From CAYZJV01 sp964482325 (GTDB taxonomy: Bacteria; Spirochaetota; Spirochaetia; Sphaerochaetales; Sphaerochaetaceae), in assembly GCA_964482325.1 (NCBI GenBank), contig CAYZXD010000005.1:32379-96378 (forward strand): 64,000 bases of DNA, given 5' to 3'. Positions 52,881 to 62,708 of the stretch are shown piece after piece. The position numbers and the translations under genes are program-made. A model generated the notes under the pieces. It was not told the origin of the DNA, did not search any database, and saw only the letters and a program-made list of their open reading frames with translations. How positions within the stretch are numbered: the stretch's first letter is position 1; each line of letters begins with the position of its first letter.

Positions 52881-54657
52881 AGATACCTCCCAGCTGACTC
52901 ATCGAACGCTCCAGTCGTACTGCTATCCTATCGAGGTCCTGCACGGCATCATTAGATACGGTAAACCGCATCTTCGCAATATCCTGAACCACCTTCATTC
53001 TTCTGAGCTTCACCATAGTCACCCCTTTGGCAATGGCTTCAGATCCCAGATGCCAGTACGAAAGAATCAGCTGCAGCATACGCATCTGCTTCTCCACTGA
53101 GGAATAGCGATCGATATCATCAAAGGCATTCTGCTGCAGAAAAGCGGTTTTAAACAGGGAGCAGACTTCCAAAATAAAATTTTGACTGTCAGGAAGAGCA
53201 TCCGGACCGACTAGTTTCACGATCTGCTGCAACCGTACTTCTTTCTGCAACAGTTCCATAATCTCTTCTCTGCTCTCCTTCCAGGAACCGGCAGCCTGTG
53301 TCTCCCACCAAGGGGCGACATCCTCCACATATTCACTATAGGATTCCAACCAGCTGATAGCCGGGTAGTGACGGGCACTGGCGAGCGATCGGTCAAGTCC
53401 CCAGAAACAGCGTACAAAGCGCTTGGTATGCTGCGTAACCGGTTCTGAGAAATCACCTCCCGGAGGAGATACCGCTCCAATGATCGAAACCGAACCGTCC
53501 GATCCATCAAGAGTACGCATATACCCTGCCCGCTCATAAAATTCGGCAATGCGGGTCGGCAGATAAGCCGGGAATCCTTCCTCTGCCGGCATCTCTTCCA
53601 TTCTTCCGGATAATTCTCTCAGTGCCTCAGCCCATCGGCTGGTGGAATCGGCCATAATGGCTACATGATACCCCTGATCACGATAGTATTCTGCGAGGGT
53701 CACTCCCGTATAAATACTTGCTTCTCGAGCACTTACCGGCATATTCGATGTATTGGCGATGAGGATCGTTCGTTCCATCAACGAACGACCGGTACGTGGA
53801 TCAATGAGATGGGGAAATTCTCTCAGTACATCGGTCATTTCATTACCACGTTCTCCACATCCGATATAGACAATAATATCGGCATCACACCAACGGGCAA
53901 TGGAATGTTGTGTCATGGTTTTCCCGGTACCAAATCCTCCGGGAATCGCTACAGTTCCTCCCTTTGCAAGGGGAAACAGCATATCAATAACGCGTTGTCC
54001 GGTGATCAGCGGCATCGATAAAGGAATACGATCAGCAACCGGACGGGGTACACGAATCGGCCAGTTATGAATCATCCGGATTTCGTGACGCTGTTCATCA
54101 GGACTCTGCAGTACACAGACCACCTGATCGACTGCATAGCTACCGGGAGGAGTAATTTCTACAACGGTATAGGGCCCCTCACTCGGTAGAGACGGTGGGA
54201 CAAGAATCCGGTGTTCCACCCGCTCTGTCTCCTGAACTACCGCAATCACCTGGCCAAGAGTTACCTGGTCAGAAACAGAAACCGTAGCATGATAATCCCA
54301 CAGGCGCTTGCGGTCGATCGCAGGACTTTCGATTCCCCGTTTGATCATATCGCCGCTTAACTGACGCAGCCGCTCCAGCGGTCGCTGAATCCCATCGTAA
54401 ATCGTCCCGATCAGACCAGGACCGAGTTCCACCGAAAGCGGCATGGAACTTCCATATACATTATCACGGGGGGAGATTCCGGTAGCATCTTCGTATACCT
54501 GTACAATCCCCTGGTCCCCATCAAGTTTTACTACTTCTCCGACAAGCCGTTGCTCACCTACATGCACCAACTCCATCATCATGACATCGGTGATACCCTG
54601 TATGGTGATAACCGGGCCATTAACCCGTTTTACTTGTCCTACTATACGTTCCGGCAT
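52864..54657 (-). CDS. V/A-type ATPase subunit A (catalytic)
   Basis: 597 residues, with Walker A AIPGGFGTGKTMTQHS, catalytic region YIGCGERGNEMTDVL, SMRLYP-like helix ADSTSRWAEALRELSGRMEEMPAEEGFPAYL and a C-terminal helical domain. The non-homologous insert near residues 110-190 is present but short. Starts in a 16-base overlap with subunit E. Confidence 0.96.
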   Translation of the reverse strand: MPERIVGQVKRVNGPVITIQGITDVMMMELVHVGEQRLVGEVVKLDGDQGIVQVYEDATGISPRDNVYGSSMPLSVELGPGLIGTIYDGIQRPLERLRQLSGDMIKRGIESPAIDRKRLWDYHATVSVSDQVTLGQVIAVVQETERVEHRILVPPSLPSEGPYTVVEITPPGSYAVDQVVCVLQSPDEQRHEIRMIHNWPIRVPRPVADRIPLSMPLITGQRVIDMLFPLAKGGTVAIPGGFGTGKTMTQHSIARWCDADIIVYIGCGERGNEMTDVLREFPHLIDPRTGRSLMERTILIANTSNMPVSAREASIYTGVTLAEYYRDQGYHVAIMADSTSRWAEALRELSGRMEEMPAEEGFPAYLPTRIAEFYERAGYMRTLDGSDGSVSIIGAVSPPGGDFSEPVTQHTKRFVRCFWGLDRSLASARHYPAISWLESYSEYVEDVAPWWETQAAGSWKESREEIMELLQKEVRLQQIVKLVGPDALPDSQNFILEVCSLFKTAFLQQNAFDDIDRYSSVEKQMRMLQLILSYWHLGSEAIAKGVTMVKLRRMKVVQDIAKMRFTVSNDAVQDLDRIAVRLERSMSQLGGIYDERQ

Positions 54658-55268
54658 GGCAGTTGTCCTTCCATAAGTTCTTTCAGATCCCTTTCATGTC
54701 GGATCAGTCGTGTTCCTACCTGATTATTATAGGCAATTTTCCCATCGAGCGAAGAGACTTCAATCCCCTGACTGCTCAATACCCGGTCACTCAGTTGGAG
54801 ATGGACCGTTTTCCCGGTAGTCTGTTTGACAAGAGCTTGTGCATCGAGGAGCATCTGCTCATCGAGATGTTCTCGAAAAGAACAGGAGACCTCGGCTTCA
54901 GAAAGATTTAGACCTACGGAGGCTTCTGCAATCCATCCGACGAGTACAGAACGGTACTTTGGGCTTTTCACCAGATCTGCCATTTTCTGCGATACCAGAT
55001 CAATGACCATTTTGCGTAAGCGTTCACTGTAGGATACCTCGTGCCTGCGCTGCAGATTCCGGATGGTGGATTCTTCCATTCGAGCAATCTGGTCCAACCG
55101 TTTCGTCGTAGCTTTCTGTTCCTGCTCAACAGCAGCAGATATTTTTACATCAGAGGAAGCTCTCACGACCTGAGCGTCCCGTTCCCCTCGGGAAATAATG
55201 GCATCAGCTTCACCGCGGGCACTCTGTAAAATACCTTCAAATAGTTGATCTGTGTGTTCACTGCTCAT
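54642..55268 (-). CDS. V/A-type ATPase subunit E (peripheral stalk)
   Basis: 208 residues with a long N-terminal coiled coil (ARGEADAIISRGERDAQVVRA) and a globular C-terminus, the layout of the E subunit which pairs with subunit H/G in the stator. Its start overlaps the F subunit stop by 4 bases. Confidence 0.85.
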   Translation of the reverse strand: MSSEHTDQLFEGILQSARGEADAIISRGERDAQVVRASSDVKISAAVEQEQKATTKRLDQIARMEESTIRNLQRRHEVSYSERLRKMVIDLVSQKMADLVKSPKYRSVLVGWIAEASVGLNLSEAEVSCSFREHLDEQMLLDAQALVKQTTGKTVHLQLSDRVLSSQGIEVSSLDGKIAYNNQVGTRLIRHERDLKELMEGQLPCRNV

Positions 55269-55567
55269 AAGGAAACCCCTATTGCCTCATTCACTAATGC
55301 CCTGAGATCTCTGGACTTACCTCCGCTTGCCGCATTAGGTATTTCCACAATCAAAGGAAAGCTTTCAGAAAACATATATCGATCCACTTCATGGCGAATG
55401 GTATCGGCAACATCCTGTGTGATGATAATAATGCCATAATCGGGGTTTTCCAGTGCAGTGTTGAGAGCCGCAAGCGCTTCTTCACGAAGGGAAGCACTCA
55501 TACCTCTTGTGCCGACTAAAGAAAACCCAAGAACAGTATCTTCATCACCAATAACAAAATATTGCAT
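55265..55567 (-). CDS. V/A-type ATPase subunit F
   Basis: 100 residues, MQYFVIGDEDTVLGFSLVGT opening and the DYGIIIITQDVADTIRHEVDRYM segment typical of the rotor-associated F subunit, ending with a C-terminal helix. Six bases downstream of subunit K. Confidence 0.9.
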   Translation of the reverse strand: MQYFVIGDEDTVLGFSLVGTRGMSASLREEALAALNTALENPDYGIIIITQDVADTIRHEVDRYMFSESFPLIVEIPNAASGGKSRDLRALVNEAIGVSL

Positions 55568-55573
55568 AATTTT

Positions 55574-55927
55574 CTATATTTTTCCTAAAATCATCAGTGC
55601 GGTGATAAATCCAAAGACGACGAGCCCTTCTGCAAGTGCAATAAAGATAAGCGCCTGCGAACCGATTTCCGGTTTTTCACTCATTGCCCCCATTGCAGCA
55701 GCTCCCACATGAGAAATGGCAAATCCCGCAGCAACAGCGCCAAAGCTGAAGGCAACAGCAGCAGAAATTACTACCCACATCAAGTTGCTCGATGATTCAG
55801 ATGGTGCCTGTGCTGTCTGATCTGCGGCAAACAGTGGCGGTGCAAACGCAATAGCAGAAAGCACCAACAGCAGCGCAGTCAAAGCGAAAGAAAGAGTGAG
55901 CCGTTTTTTAAACATAAGCTTGGTCAC
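55574..55927 (-). CDS. V/A-type ATPase proteolipid subunit K (c-ring), with N-terminal signal segment
   Basis: 117 residues. A GTG start at 55927 has GGAGG with a 7-base spacer; the first in-frame ATG (55915) is too far away. The protein has an N-terminal hydrophobic, signal-peptide-like segment ending near FAADQ, then two membrane helices that make one hairpin: LMWVVISAAVAFSFGAVAAG and ALIFIALAEGLVVFGFITAL. The ion-binding carboxylate is the Glu of ALAEGL. The residue after this Glu is Gly, and no Gln is seen in the first helix of the hairpin, unlike Na+-type rings, which leans toward H+ coupling. Confidence 0.9.
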   Translation of the reverse strand: MTKLMFKKRLTLSFALTALLLVLSAIAFAPPLFAADQTAQAPSESSSNLMWVVISAAVAFSFGAVAAGFAISHVGAAAMGAMSEKPEIGSQALIFIALAEGLVVFGFITALMILGKI

Positions 55928-55942
55928 GATGAACCCTCCTAG

Positions 55943-57946
55943 CTAAGTATGCGAAATGATTTGATTCCCCGTCCGTTTTCGTAACGAAATGGGATTATAT
56001 GACAACCCTCTACCAGTAAAATATTTGGTGAAGAATTCATAGTAGTTGAGACGTAAAGCCTGAATACCCGCGGATAACCCTTCAAGTGCGATGACCATGA
56101 CATTACCAAGCACTAAAATGATGAATCCACCCACACCACCACCAGCGAGGTCAGCCATTTGGGCGAAAGCACTCATCAGACTTACATGAGCTATGCCGAG
56201 CCCGGCAACTCGCATGAACGAAAGAGTATTTGCCAGAAATCCGGAGAATATTTCCAGAAGATCAACAATCCACTCAAGCACCATTTCCATGATAAGGGCG
56301 GGAAGACTCTTTGGTTCAAGAGTCTGGCCTTCCCGCTTGGCGAGATAACGATGCAGTGGCACCTTGGCGAAAAACAGAAGCAGAGGAATACCAAAGGCAA
56401 GCGGTAAAAACATACCCGTGGGCAATTGCCGGTAATCACTTGCTACAAAGGCAAACGCAGCCCAGATACCACAGCCGAAAAGCCATCCGCCAAGTACCCC
56501 GTTCTTATCCATCAGGAGATGAAAGTAATCTTTTTTTCGAATCAGGTTGATCCAGTTGAGCACAAGTCCGGTTCCGATTACCACGATACCGAACCAGATG
56601 GTGATGCCGAGAATGGAATAGACATCCCGATTCCCACCGTGACCGACTACTGCCGCATGATAATCGAACCAGATGGGAGGCAAAAGCGGATATCCGAAAT
56701 ACGACCCAAAGAGGATTCCCGATATAATTGAAGCTCCACCGAGATAGACAAATAACTGAGTCAGATTTGGGCTGATCATCCGTGGTTTGCTTTGCGGATG
56801 TTTACGATAGTAGTTGAGTCCAAGCAATCCCAACAGGAGTATAACTAACCCCTGTCCTGCATCGGCGAACATCAGACCGAACATGCACAAATACGATACG
56901 GCGACAAATGGCGTTGGATTAATAGTACCGTATTCGGGAACACTATAGTTATCCACTAGGCGCTGGAAGGGACGAAGTAACGGGATATCTTCGACAGCAA
57001 CGGGAATTTCTTCCCGAGGAACCTGTCGTGCATCAGTCCATTCAATAACACAAGCCTGCTGCGAAGCGGTACGGATAGCTGATTCCAGGGCTGCTGCATC
57101 AGCAGCTGGCACCCATCCTGAGAAGAGTGTGGTGTTTCGTGTATGACTGAAATTACTGGTAATCTCCCCGAGCAACTCATGAAGTCGCAGCGTACACCAG
57201 AGTTGTTCCAGCTTTTCACGATCCTCAAGTATTCGCTGGGTTATCTGATCTTTCACCCGGGTATTTTCTCTATCAATAGACTGGAGCTGTTCGTTCAGGT
57301 GATGCTCCAGAGCATCCTGCGCCTGTTTCTGCAATGTTCCATCAGGATTTTCAGTCCAGCCAATTGCGTCAATCAATGAAATTATCTGTTGGCGGTCCCG
57401 CTTTAATGTCAACAGCACGATATCATTCCACTCATCAATCTGTAATACCACATTGGCTTGATTTGCCAATCGAGATCTGATGAGTTCCGCTGTCCCTTTT
57501 TCGGGTTTTCCGATGTGTATATCGATATACTGAAGTTTCTGTTCTGCAACGTAACGATAGAGTTCTTCAACACGAATACGTGTCTGACTCAGTTGTTTCT
57601 GCTGTTCCCTGAGAGCAGAAACATCAGTAGTAATACGATCAACAAGAGCTTTTGCACGATTGGTATCGAGATCTTCCATCGTTTCAGGATTGAGTTGCTC
57701 CGTAGATGGAGTGGCCACCGCAGATTGCATCAGGAGAGTTTCAATACGTACCCGCAAATTTGCATACACTTGTGGATCCTCTCCCTGTTGTGACCCAACC
57801 AGTCGAGAAGCCTGCTCAGGAGCGAGGCGCGATACCTGGATAAAATCCAGTACTCCCAAAGTAAGCAGGGCCCGTTTCACCTGTTCGGTAGCTTCATCAA
57901 GAACCACTGCAGTTAGTAGTTTCATTGGTACCGTAAACACATTCAT
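55943..57946 (-). CDS. V/A-type ATPase subunit I (a)
   Basis: 667 residues: a cytoplasmic N-terminal half with coiled-coil segments up to about residue 330 and a C-terminal membrane half with seven or eight helices. The conserved arginine helix reads FLANTLSFMRVAGLGIAHVSL. It forms the ion path with the K ring. It overlaps the subunit C gene by 4 bases and lies 15 bases upstream of K. Confidence 0.93.
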   Translation of the reverse strand: MNVFTVPMKLLTAVVLDEATEQVKRALLTLGVLDFIQVSRLAPEQASRLVGSQQGEDPQVYANLRVRIETLLMQSAVATPSTEQLNPETMEDLDTNRAKALVDRITTDVSALREQQKQLSQTRIRVEELYRYVAEQKLQYIDIHIGKPEKGTAELIRSRLANQANVVLQIDEWNDIVLLTLKRDRQQIISLIDAIGWTENPDGTLQKQAQDALEHHLNEQLQSIDRENTRVKDQITQRILEDREKLEQLWCTLRLHELLGEITSNFSHTRNTTLFSGWVPAADAAALESAIRTASQQACVIEWTDARQVPREEIPVAVEDIPLLRPFQRLVDNYSVPEYGTINPTPFVAVSYLCMFGLMFADAGQGLVILLLGLLGLNYYRKHPQSKPRMISPNLTQLFVYLGGASIISGILFGSYFGYPLLPPIWFDYHAAVVGHGGNRDVYSILGITIWFGIVVIGTGLVLNWINLIRKKDYFHLLMDKNGVLGGWLFGCGIWAAFAFVASDYRQLPTGMFLPLAFGIPLLLFFAKVPLHRYLAKREGQTLEPKSLPALIMEMVLEWIVDLLEIFSGFLANTLSFMRVAGLGIAHVSLMSAFAQMADLAGGGVGGFIILVLGNVMVIALEGLSAGIQALRLNYYEFFTKYFTGRGLSYNPISLRKRTGNQIISHT

Positions 57947-59019
57947 ATGACGAACTCCCGGATAGTTTCAGTAGACCATCCATAGTGTATTCCATTGATC
58001 AGGGTACGGATAAGCGCATCTTGACGCTCTTCAAGAAAAAAGTAGGCTAAAATGATACCGAACGTAAATGGATTGCCTCGCAGCATCACCTGAAATGATC
58101 GTCTGCGGATAGTGAATAAGTACTGCTGCACCGCCCGAGTCTGTTCTTCCGGCGTTGCTTTATCCATCTCTTTCAACTGCTTGGCAAGATCGGGGAACCG
58201 TTTTGCCACAAGTTGCTGTGGAGATCGTTTCGCTATCGGACTCTTGAGATACTGCTCAAATTCCCGCGTCTGTTGTAACGACCCGCCTTCAAGCATTAAG
58301 GTACGCAGTTGATCTTCTTCAAGTTGATACATCCATCCGAAACGAACGAGGTTAATGCTGTTTTTCAAATCGACATCCCGATCCAGTACCGATAGAGCCA
58401 AGTCTCGATCTTCTCGGTTAAGGTGCAAGACCACATTACGCAACTGATGCATCCACGTCCGATCCAAAGCAGTTTCCAGAAAAAATAATCCATCGGTAGT
58501 AATCTGCTGCAGAGTAAACTGACGTATGGTTTCCTCGTAGAGGGTCCCTGTCAACGCAGTTACAATTTCCTCATACTGCTGGGCATTAACGATCTGAGTC
58601 CAATCAATATCACCCACGATAGGTTGTTGATAGAGATATCCGAATCGATAATCAATATTCTGGTGTTTTACCGTGTTACTGAACCAGAGGCGGAGGACAC
58701 TTTTCAGATTTTCCACTTCAAGTTTTCGGGTGAGTGCCGCAACTGCATCTGAGTGCACACCGGAAAGTAATTCGGTGACATCCTGATGCAGCGAAACATT
58801 ACGGGCAAATAGCCATGCTTCCAGACGTTGCACATCGCCACTTTGATCATAGATTTCCATCAGTGGGGCATAGGGAGTTTGCTGTAGCGCGTGCAACAGC
58901 TCCTCCAGGGTCTGACTTCTCATCAGCTGCTCAATCTGCTGATCATCTAACATTAAGCCGATGCGGGTACGCAACTTGGCTTGTATGAAGGCGTATCGGC
59001 CGAGAGCACGAAAGCTCAT
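57943..59019 (-). CDS. V/A-type ATPase subunit C (d-type)
   Basis: 358 residues from the ATG at 59019 (MSFRALGRYAFIQAKLRTRIG), which overlaps the H subunit stop as ATGA. All-helical, AtpC/V_ATPase_d-like repeats with family endings such as RGNPFTFGIILAYFFL. It joins the rotor shaft to the c-ring. Confidence 0.88.
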   Translation of the reverse strand: MSFRALGRYAFIQAKLRTRIGLMLDDQQIEQLMRSQTLEELLHALQQTPYAPLMEIYDQSGDVQRLEAWLFARNVSLHQDVTELLSGVHSDAVAALTRKLEVENLKSVLRLWFSNTVKHQNIDYRFGYLYQQPIVGDIDWTQIVNAQQYEEIVTALTGTLYEETIRQFTLQQITTDGLFFLETALDRTWMHQLRNVVLHLNREDRDLALSVLDRDVDLKNSINLVRFGWMYQLEEDQLRTLMLEGGSLQQTREFEQYLKSPIAKRSPQQLVAKRFPDLAKQLKEMDKATPEEQTRAVQQYLFTIRRRSFQVMLRGNPFTFGIILAYFFLEERQDALIRTLINGIHYGWSTETIREFVI

Positions 59020-59348
59020 CGCTGCACTTCTCCAACGGTGGACCCACAGAGTAATTTCACCATCTGATCTGCAATCTGCTCTGCACATGCATGCAATTCG
59101 CTACTTTCCTGTTCCGATTGTGCAAGATCCTGTCGGACCGCTTCAATGCGCTGTTGAGATGCTTTTTCAGCTTGAGCTACGGTGGATTCCCGTTCAGCTC
59201 GAGCTTGTTCAAGAGCATCTTTCAGACGAAGATCCCCATCCTGCTGTGCCTGAACCACAGTTGACTGAGCCTGTTTTTTCGCCTCGGAAACAATATGCTC
59301 CGCTTCTGATTCTACCGTGAAAATTTCATTGATGAGTTCACTGCGCAT
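59016..59348 (-). CDS. V/A-type ATPase subunit H/G (stator coiled coil)
   Basis: 110 residues, mostly one long charged helix (ESEAEHIVSEAKKQAQSTVVQAQQ), the mark of AtpH/VhaG partners of subunit E. It is the first gene of the operon H-C-I-K-F-E-A-B-D. The start has no clear ribosome-binding site; a TTGATA-17-TAGTAT upstream would place transcription very close to the ATG. Confidence 0.75.
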   Translation of the reverse strand: MRSELINEIFTVESEAEHIVSEAKKQAQSTVVQAQQDGDLRLKDALEQARAERESTVAQAEKASQQRIEAVRQDLAQSEQESSELHACAEQIADQMVKLLCGSTVGEVQR

Positions 59349-59398
59349 AGTGCCATACTAATGCTTTATCCACTTCATATCAAGCAATCAGTAGAGGA

Positions 59399-62300
59399 TT
59401 ATCGAGGGAGATCAGGTTTCCAGCCATCCTGTGGTACAATGGCATCAATATAGGGTTGCACAATACTTCTTAAACGAGAGAGATTGAACAATCTTTGCAG
59501 ATCATCTTGACGCATCCGTTCAAGAGCCGTTACCGGTCGCTCCATCAGATCAATGAACTCAACATAGAAATCTGAATATTCCTCTTCTGATTCAGAGACT
59601 GAATCAACCACCTGAATGCTTGGATAATAACTATCCCAGAACGTCATCTCATCCATCGTTTCAGTAATGGTCAGCCAGTAGAATCCATTCTCATCAAAAA
59701 TGGTTTCTTCAACGCTTTCTCCCATCACTTCAGCGAAGAATTCCTCTTCTAGTGCATCAGATATTTCACTGGCTGTGAACGTTTCAAGCACTAAGACCTG
59801 CGCGGTTTCCATATCTGGATCTTCTTCAATAGTAAAACGTACATCGACCGGAGGATCCTCTTCCGAACTGTTTGGGAGGAACAGGCTGAACTGATACACC
59901 CCGGCAGTGAGACCACTGACATAGAAGAATCCATATTCATCGGTAAAGAGATAGCGGGTTTCGTCAAATATGAGCGTTTCATTGCCATCTTCGTCAGTCA
60001 CCACTTGAGCGATATCGGTGGTGTAACGACTATAAGCAGCTTCTGGTGATCGTAACAGGGTTCCGACCAGCGAATAGGATAATTCGCTGCTGATTCGTAT
60101 AGCATACCCCTGCCGCGGTCTTGGAAGGAAATCGTAGATAAATGATTCACTATTTCCCATCAGTGAATCCCCAATACCGTATACTACTACATTGTTCTGC
60201 TGATGTGTGGTAATTCCTGTGTAGGTACCCACACCGAACAGTGAAGGTAGTGCTGTGGGTTCTGAAGTCATTGTCCGGGTAACGGCAACATCACTGCCCT
60301 TCATGGCTCCACCTGGCTTCACAAGCAAAAAGTTATCGGAGATACTGCGAGTCATTCCGAACATTCCCCCTGCATAAGCAATAGAGGTGCTGAGCGACAG
60401 GGACGTAGTGAACCGTGAGAATGAATCGCTGTACTGTTGTCGAATTGACATACCATAACGATCTGCACTTCTGCTATATGAAATACTTCCCTGATGATCG
60501 GTAGGGTTGTCGAAGTTAATACCAGTAAAGGATGCTTGCACACTGTTATTCGAGGAGCCGAAAGGACGCCAGGAAGAGCTCACATTTGCCGACGTCTCAA
60601 GATTTGTAGAGGCAGAAACACTGAGATCCGGAGAGAACGAATAGTTCAGACTTATCTGTCCACGCAATTCCGGCACAGGGGATGCGGGTGAGGCAAACAA
60701 TGATACTGATCCGCTTACCGTCATGCGTGGAATAAGGGGAATTCCGCTTGAAAGAGACAGACGCCAAGAGGGAAGCTGTTCATGAGTCATCCACGTGAGG
60801 CTACCACCAATACTATACCGAAGCGATTCAGTAATTCGTCCGGTGAAGGAGAGACTTGCATCAAAGGTATGACCGAGTGCAATACTAGGACTGGAGAGGC
60901 TGGTAGTATAACGATTTGATGCAAATCCAGCTGAAAGATTCAAAGATCCAAAAAGCGACTCTTCATCTCCGTTTATCCGATAACTGAGTGAACCTCTGAA
61001 TCCCAATGATTGTGGATGATTATAACTTGCTGCAGTTAACGCATCGAAAGAACCGAAGGGAGTTGCAATAATGTGGGAAAGACTGACATTGACTGCAGAA
61101 GTGCTCAGGGCTAAGGCATACTGTGAGGTGATTTCATCGGTAAGACCGAACTGTTGATCAACCCGTAATACGGTATTTGCGATATCATACTGGGGAAATG
61201 AGAGGCTCGCACGATAGAGCGTATCACCCCGGGCAAGCAGACGGGAATCAAAACCGAGAACAAAATTGTATTCAGATATCTGCGTGGGATCCGCAATCGG
61301 TTCTACAACAATACGCGCATTGTTTGCCCCCTGAGCAAAGGCAAAATCCCGTAGTTTATAAATACCTGCCTGTAGTTCTCTTCGGTATACACTGCGCTCA
61401 TTGATAAACACTTCAACGAGCGATGGTTCTTCAATCAGAATTTCATACTCATACTGATGATTTTTGGGTCGCGCATCACCGTATGAATACCGCTTTTCTA
61501 CCCCAACTCCGATAGTATCCAGCGAATAGCCAAGATAATCATTTACGTTACCGAATACAAACCTTAAACTTTTTGGTTTATAGTCGTAGAATCCTTGAAT
61601 TCCCTGAAATGTGAGATAATCCTCCCAGGTATTTGACCAGGTATCCAACAGTTCGTTATATGCTCTACCGGGATGAACCGTATAGGAGAAATCAAAACCA
61701 AGGTCGGCAATTGCCAACGAATTCCGCGATTGCAGTGTTAATAATGAAGTGGGAGAGATTTCCCACTGGTTTGCCTCTGCAAGCTCCACTAGGGAATAGA
61801 GCGAAAGGTTAGCAAACCAAGAAAAGAATTCAGGTTCCAAAAAGGTACTGCCGCCCATGCTGTAACTACTGTAACGGGCAAGTGAACCCTGATTGATAGA
61901 GAGCACACGTGTCGGCATCATAAATGTCGGGAAATTCATATAGAGTTCGAAGGTCTGGTAATCGTACCAGGTTTCAATTCCCTGTTCATTCAGATAATCA
62001 AGAGAAAAATATTCTTCAGTAGTACTGAATAATTCACGGGCATAGGTTTCGGTAAGCAGTTCTGAGACGAGCAACTCAAATTCTGCCACATTTACATAGA
62101 TGGTATCAGATAAGAAAGTCACTGTGATATCATTCAAGTATTCGGTATTCACTATTAAGGGGACATAGTATTCACCATCATCAAAGATGGAATAGTCTTC
62201 TTCACCAGCTACGTAGAAATCGGCCCACGGATCTTCCGACTCTTCAGCTATTTCGAAATCATCGAAGGTTTCTTCCACCTCAGTTGAAAGAGGTTCTTCC

Positions 62301-62677
62301 GGTGATGTAATAATAACTGGTTCAGGAGGTGGTGCATCTTCAATTACCGCAACCGGTGGTGTTTCTGCAAATTCAGATTCCGTTATCACCGAATCTGATG
62401 ACTCGGGGGAGGGTGCAACTACCTTTTCCTCTTTGAGTATTTCTTCAGGTTCCGCTGGTACAGAGGGTTCTTGAGGAACTGCAGCTAATGCAGGCGCAGA
62501 AGGTGTTTGTTCTACACGAGATTCTGGTATCTCACCGATTGGTTCCGGTATGGAGACGGAAGTTTGTTGGGTTTCGGTGGGTAAAGTACACCATGAAACG
62601 AACCCGAGCAGAGTGATCAGGTACACCAACACAACGACCAACACTCCGATTAGTCGTTTTTTCCCTGCATCGTTCAT
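59399..62677 (-). CDS. Chaperone-usher pathway outer-membrane usher with N-terminal membrane anchor and linker
   Basis: 1092 residues. Residues 8-32 form a hydrophobic segment that looks like an inner-membrane anchor or uncleaved signal (LIGVLVVVLVYLITLLGFV). Residues 33-160 are a Pro/Glu-rich linker like that of TonB. Usher-type parts follow: an N-terminal domain (about 170-265, with PTFMMPTRVLSI), then a region with ESPSLVEVFINERSVYRREL-like text (EEPSLVEVFINERSVYRREL, about 415-435) and AGIYKLRDFAFAQG typical of FimD/PapC, then many Ser-rich beta strands of a barrel. The C-terminal ~150 residues are acidic and not typical. It follows the PapD-like chaperone by 31 bases. Assignment by pattern. 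Confidence 0.72.
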   Translation of the reverse strand: MNDAGKKRLIGVLVVVLVYLITLLGFVSWCTLPTETQQTSVSIPEPIGEIPESRVEQTPSAPALAAVPQEPSVPAEPEEILKEEKVVAPSPESSDSVITESEFAETPPVAVIEDAPPPEPVIITSPEEPLSTEVEETFDDFEIAEESEDPWADFYVAGEEDYSIFDDGEYYVPLIVNTEYLNDITVTFLSDTIYVNVAEFELLVSELLTETYARELFSTTEEYFSLDYLNEQGIETWYDYQTFELYMNFPTFMMPTRVLSINQGSLARYSSYSMGGSTFLEPEFFSWFANLSLYSLVELAEANQWEISPTSLLTLQSRNSLAIADLGFDFSYTVHPGRAYNELLDTWSNTWEDYLTFQGIQGFYDYKPKSLRFVFGNVNDYLGYSLDTIGVGVEKRYSYGDARPKNHQYEYEILIEEPSLVEVFINERSVYRRELQAGIYKLRDFAFAQGANNARIVVEPIADPTQISEYNFVLGFDSRLLARGDTLYRASLSFPQYDIANTVLRVDQQFGLTDEITSQYALALSTSAVNVSLSHIIATPFGSFDALTAASYNHPQSLGFRGSLSYRINGDEESLFGSLNLSAGFASNRYTTSLSSPSIALGHTFDASLSFTGRITESLRYSIGGSLTWMTHEQLPSWRLSLSSGIPLIPRMTVSGSVSLFASPASPVPELRGQISLNYSFSPDLSVSASTNLETSANVSSSWRPFGSSNNSVQASFTGINFDNPTDHQGSISYSRSADRYGMSIRQQYSDSFSRFTTSLSLSTSIAYAGGMFGMTRSISDNFLLVKPGGAMKGSDVAVTRTMTSEPTALPSLFGVGTYTGITTHQQNNVVVYGIGDSLMGNSESFIYDFLPRPRQGYAIRISSELSYSLVGTLLRSPEAAYSRYTTDIAQVVTDEDGNETLIFDETRYLFTDEYGFFYVSGLTAGVYQFSLFLPNSSEEDPPVDVRFTIEEDPDMETAQVLVLETFTASEISDALEEEFFAEVMGESVEETIFDENGFYWLTITETMDEMTFWDSYYPSIQVVDSVSESEEEYSDFYVEFIDLMERPVTALERMRQDDLQRLFNLSRLRSIVQPYIDAIVPQDGWKPDLPR

Positions 62678-62708
62678 GTACTATGTCCCTTACCTAGGTG
62701 ATAATTCA

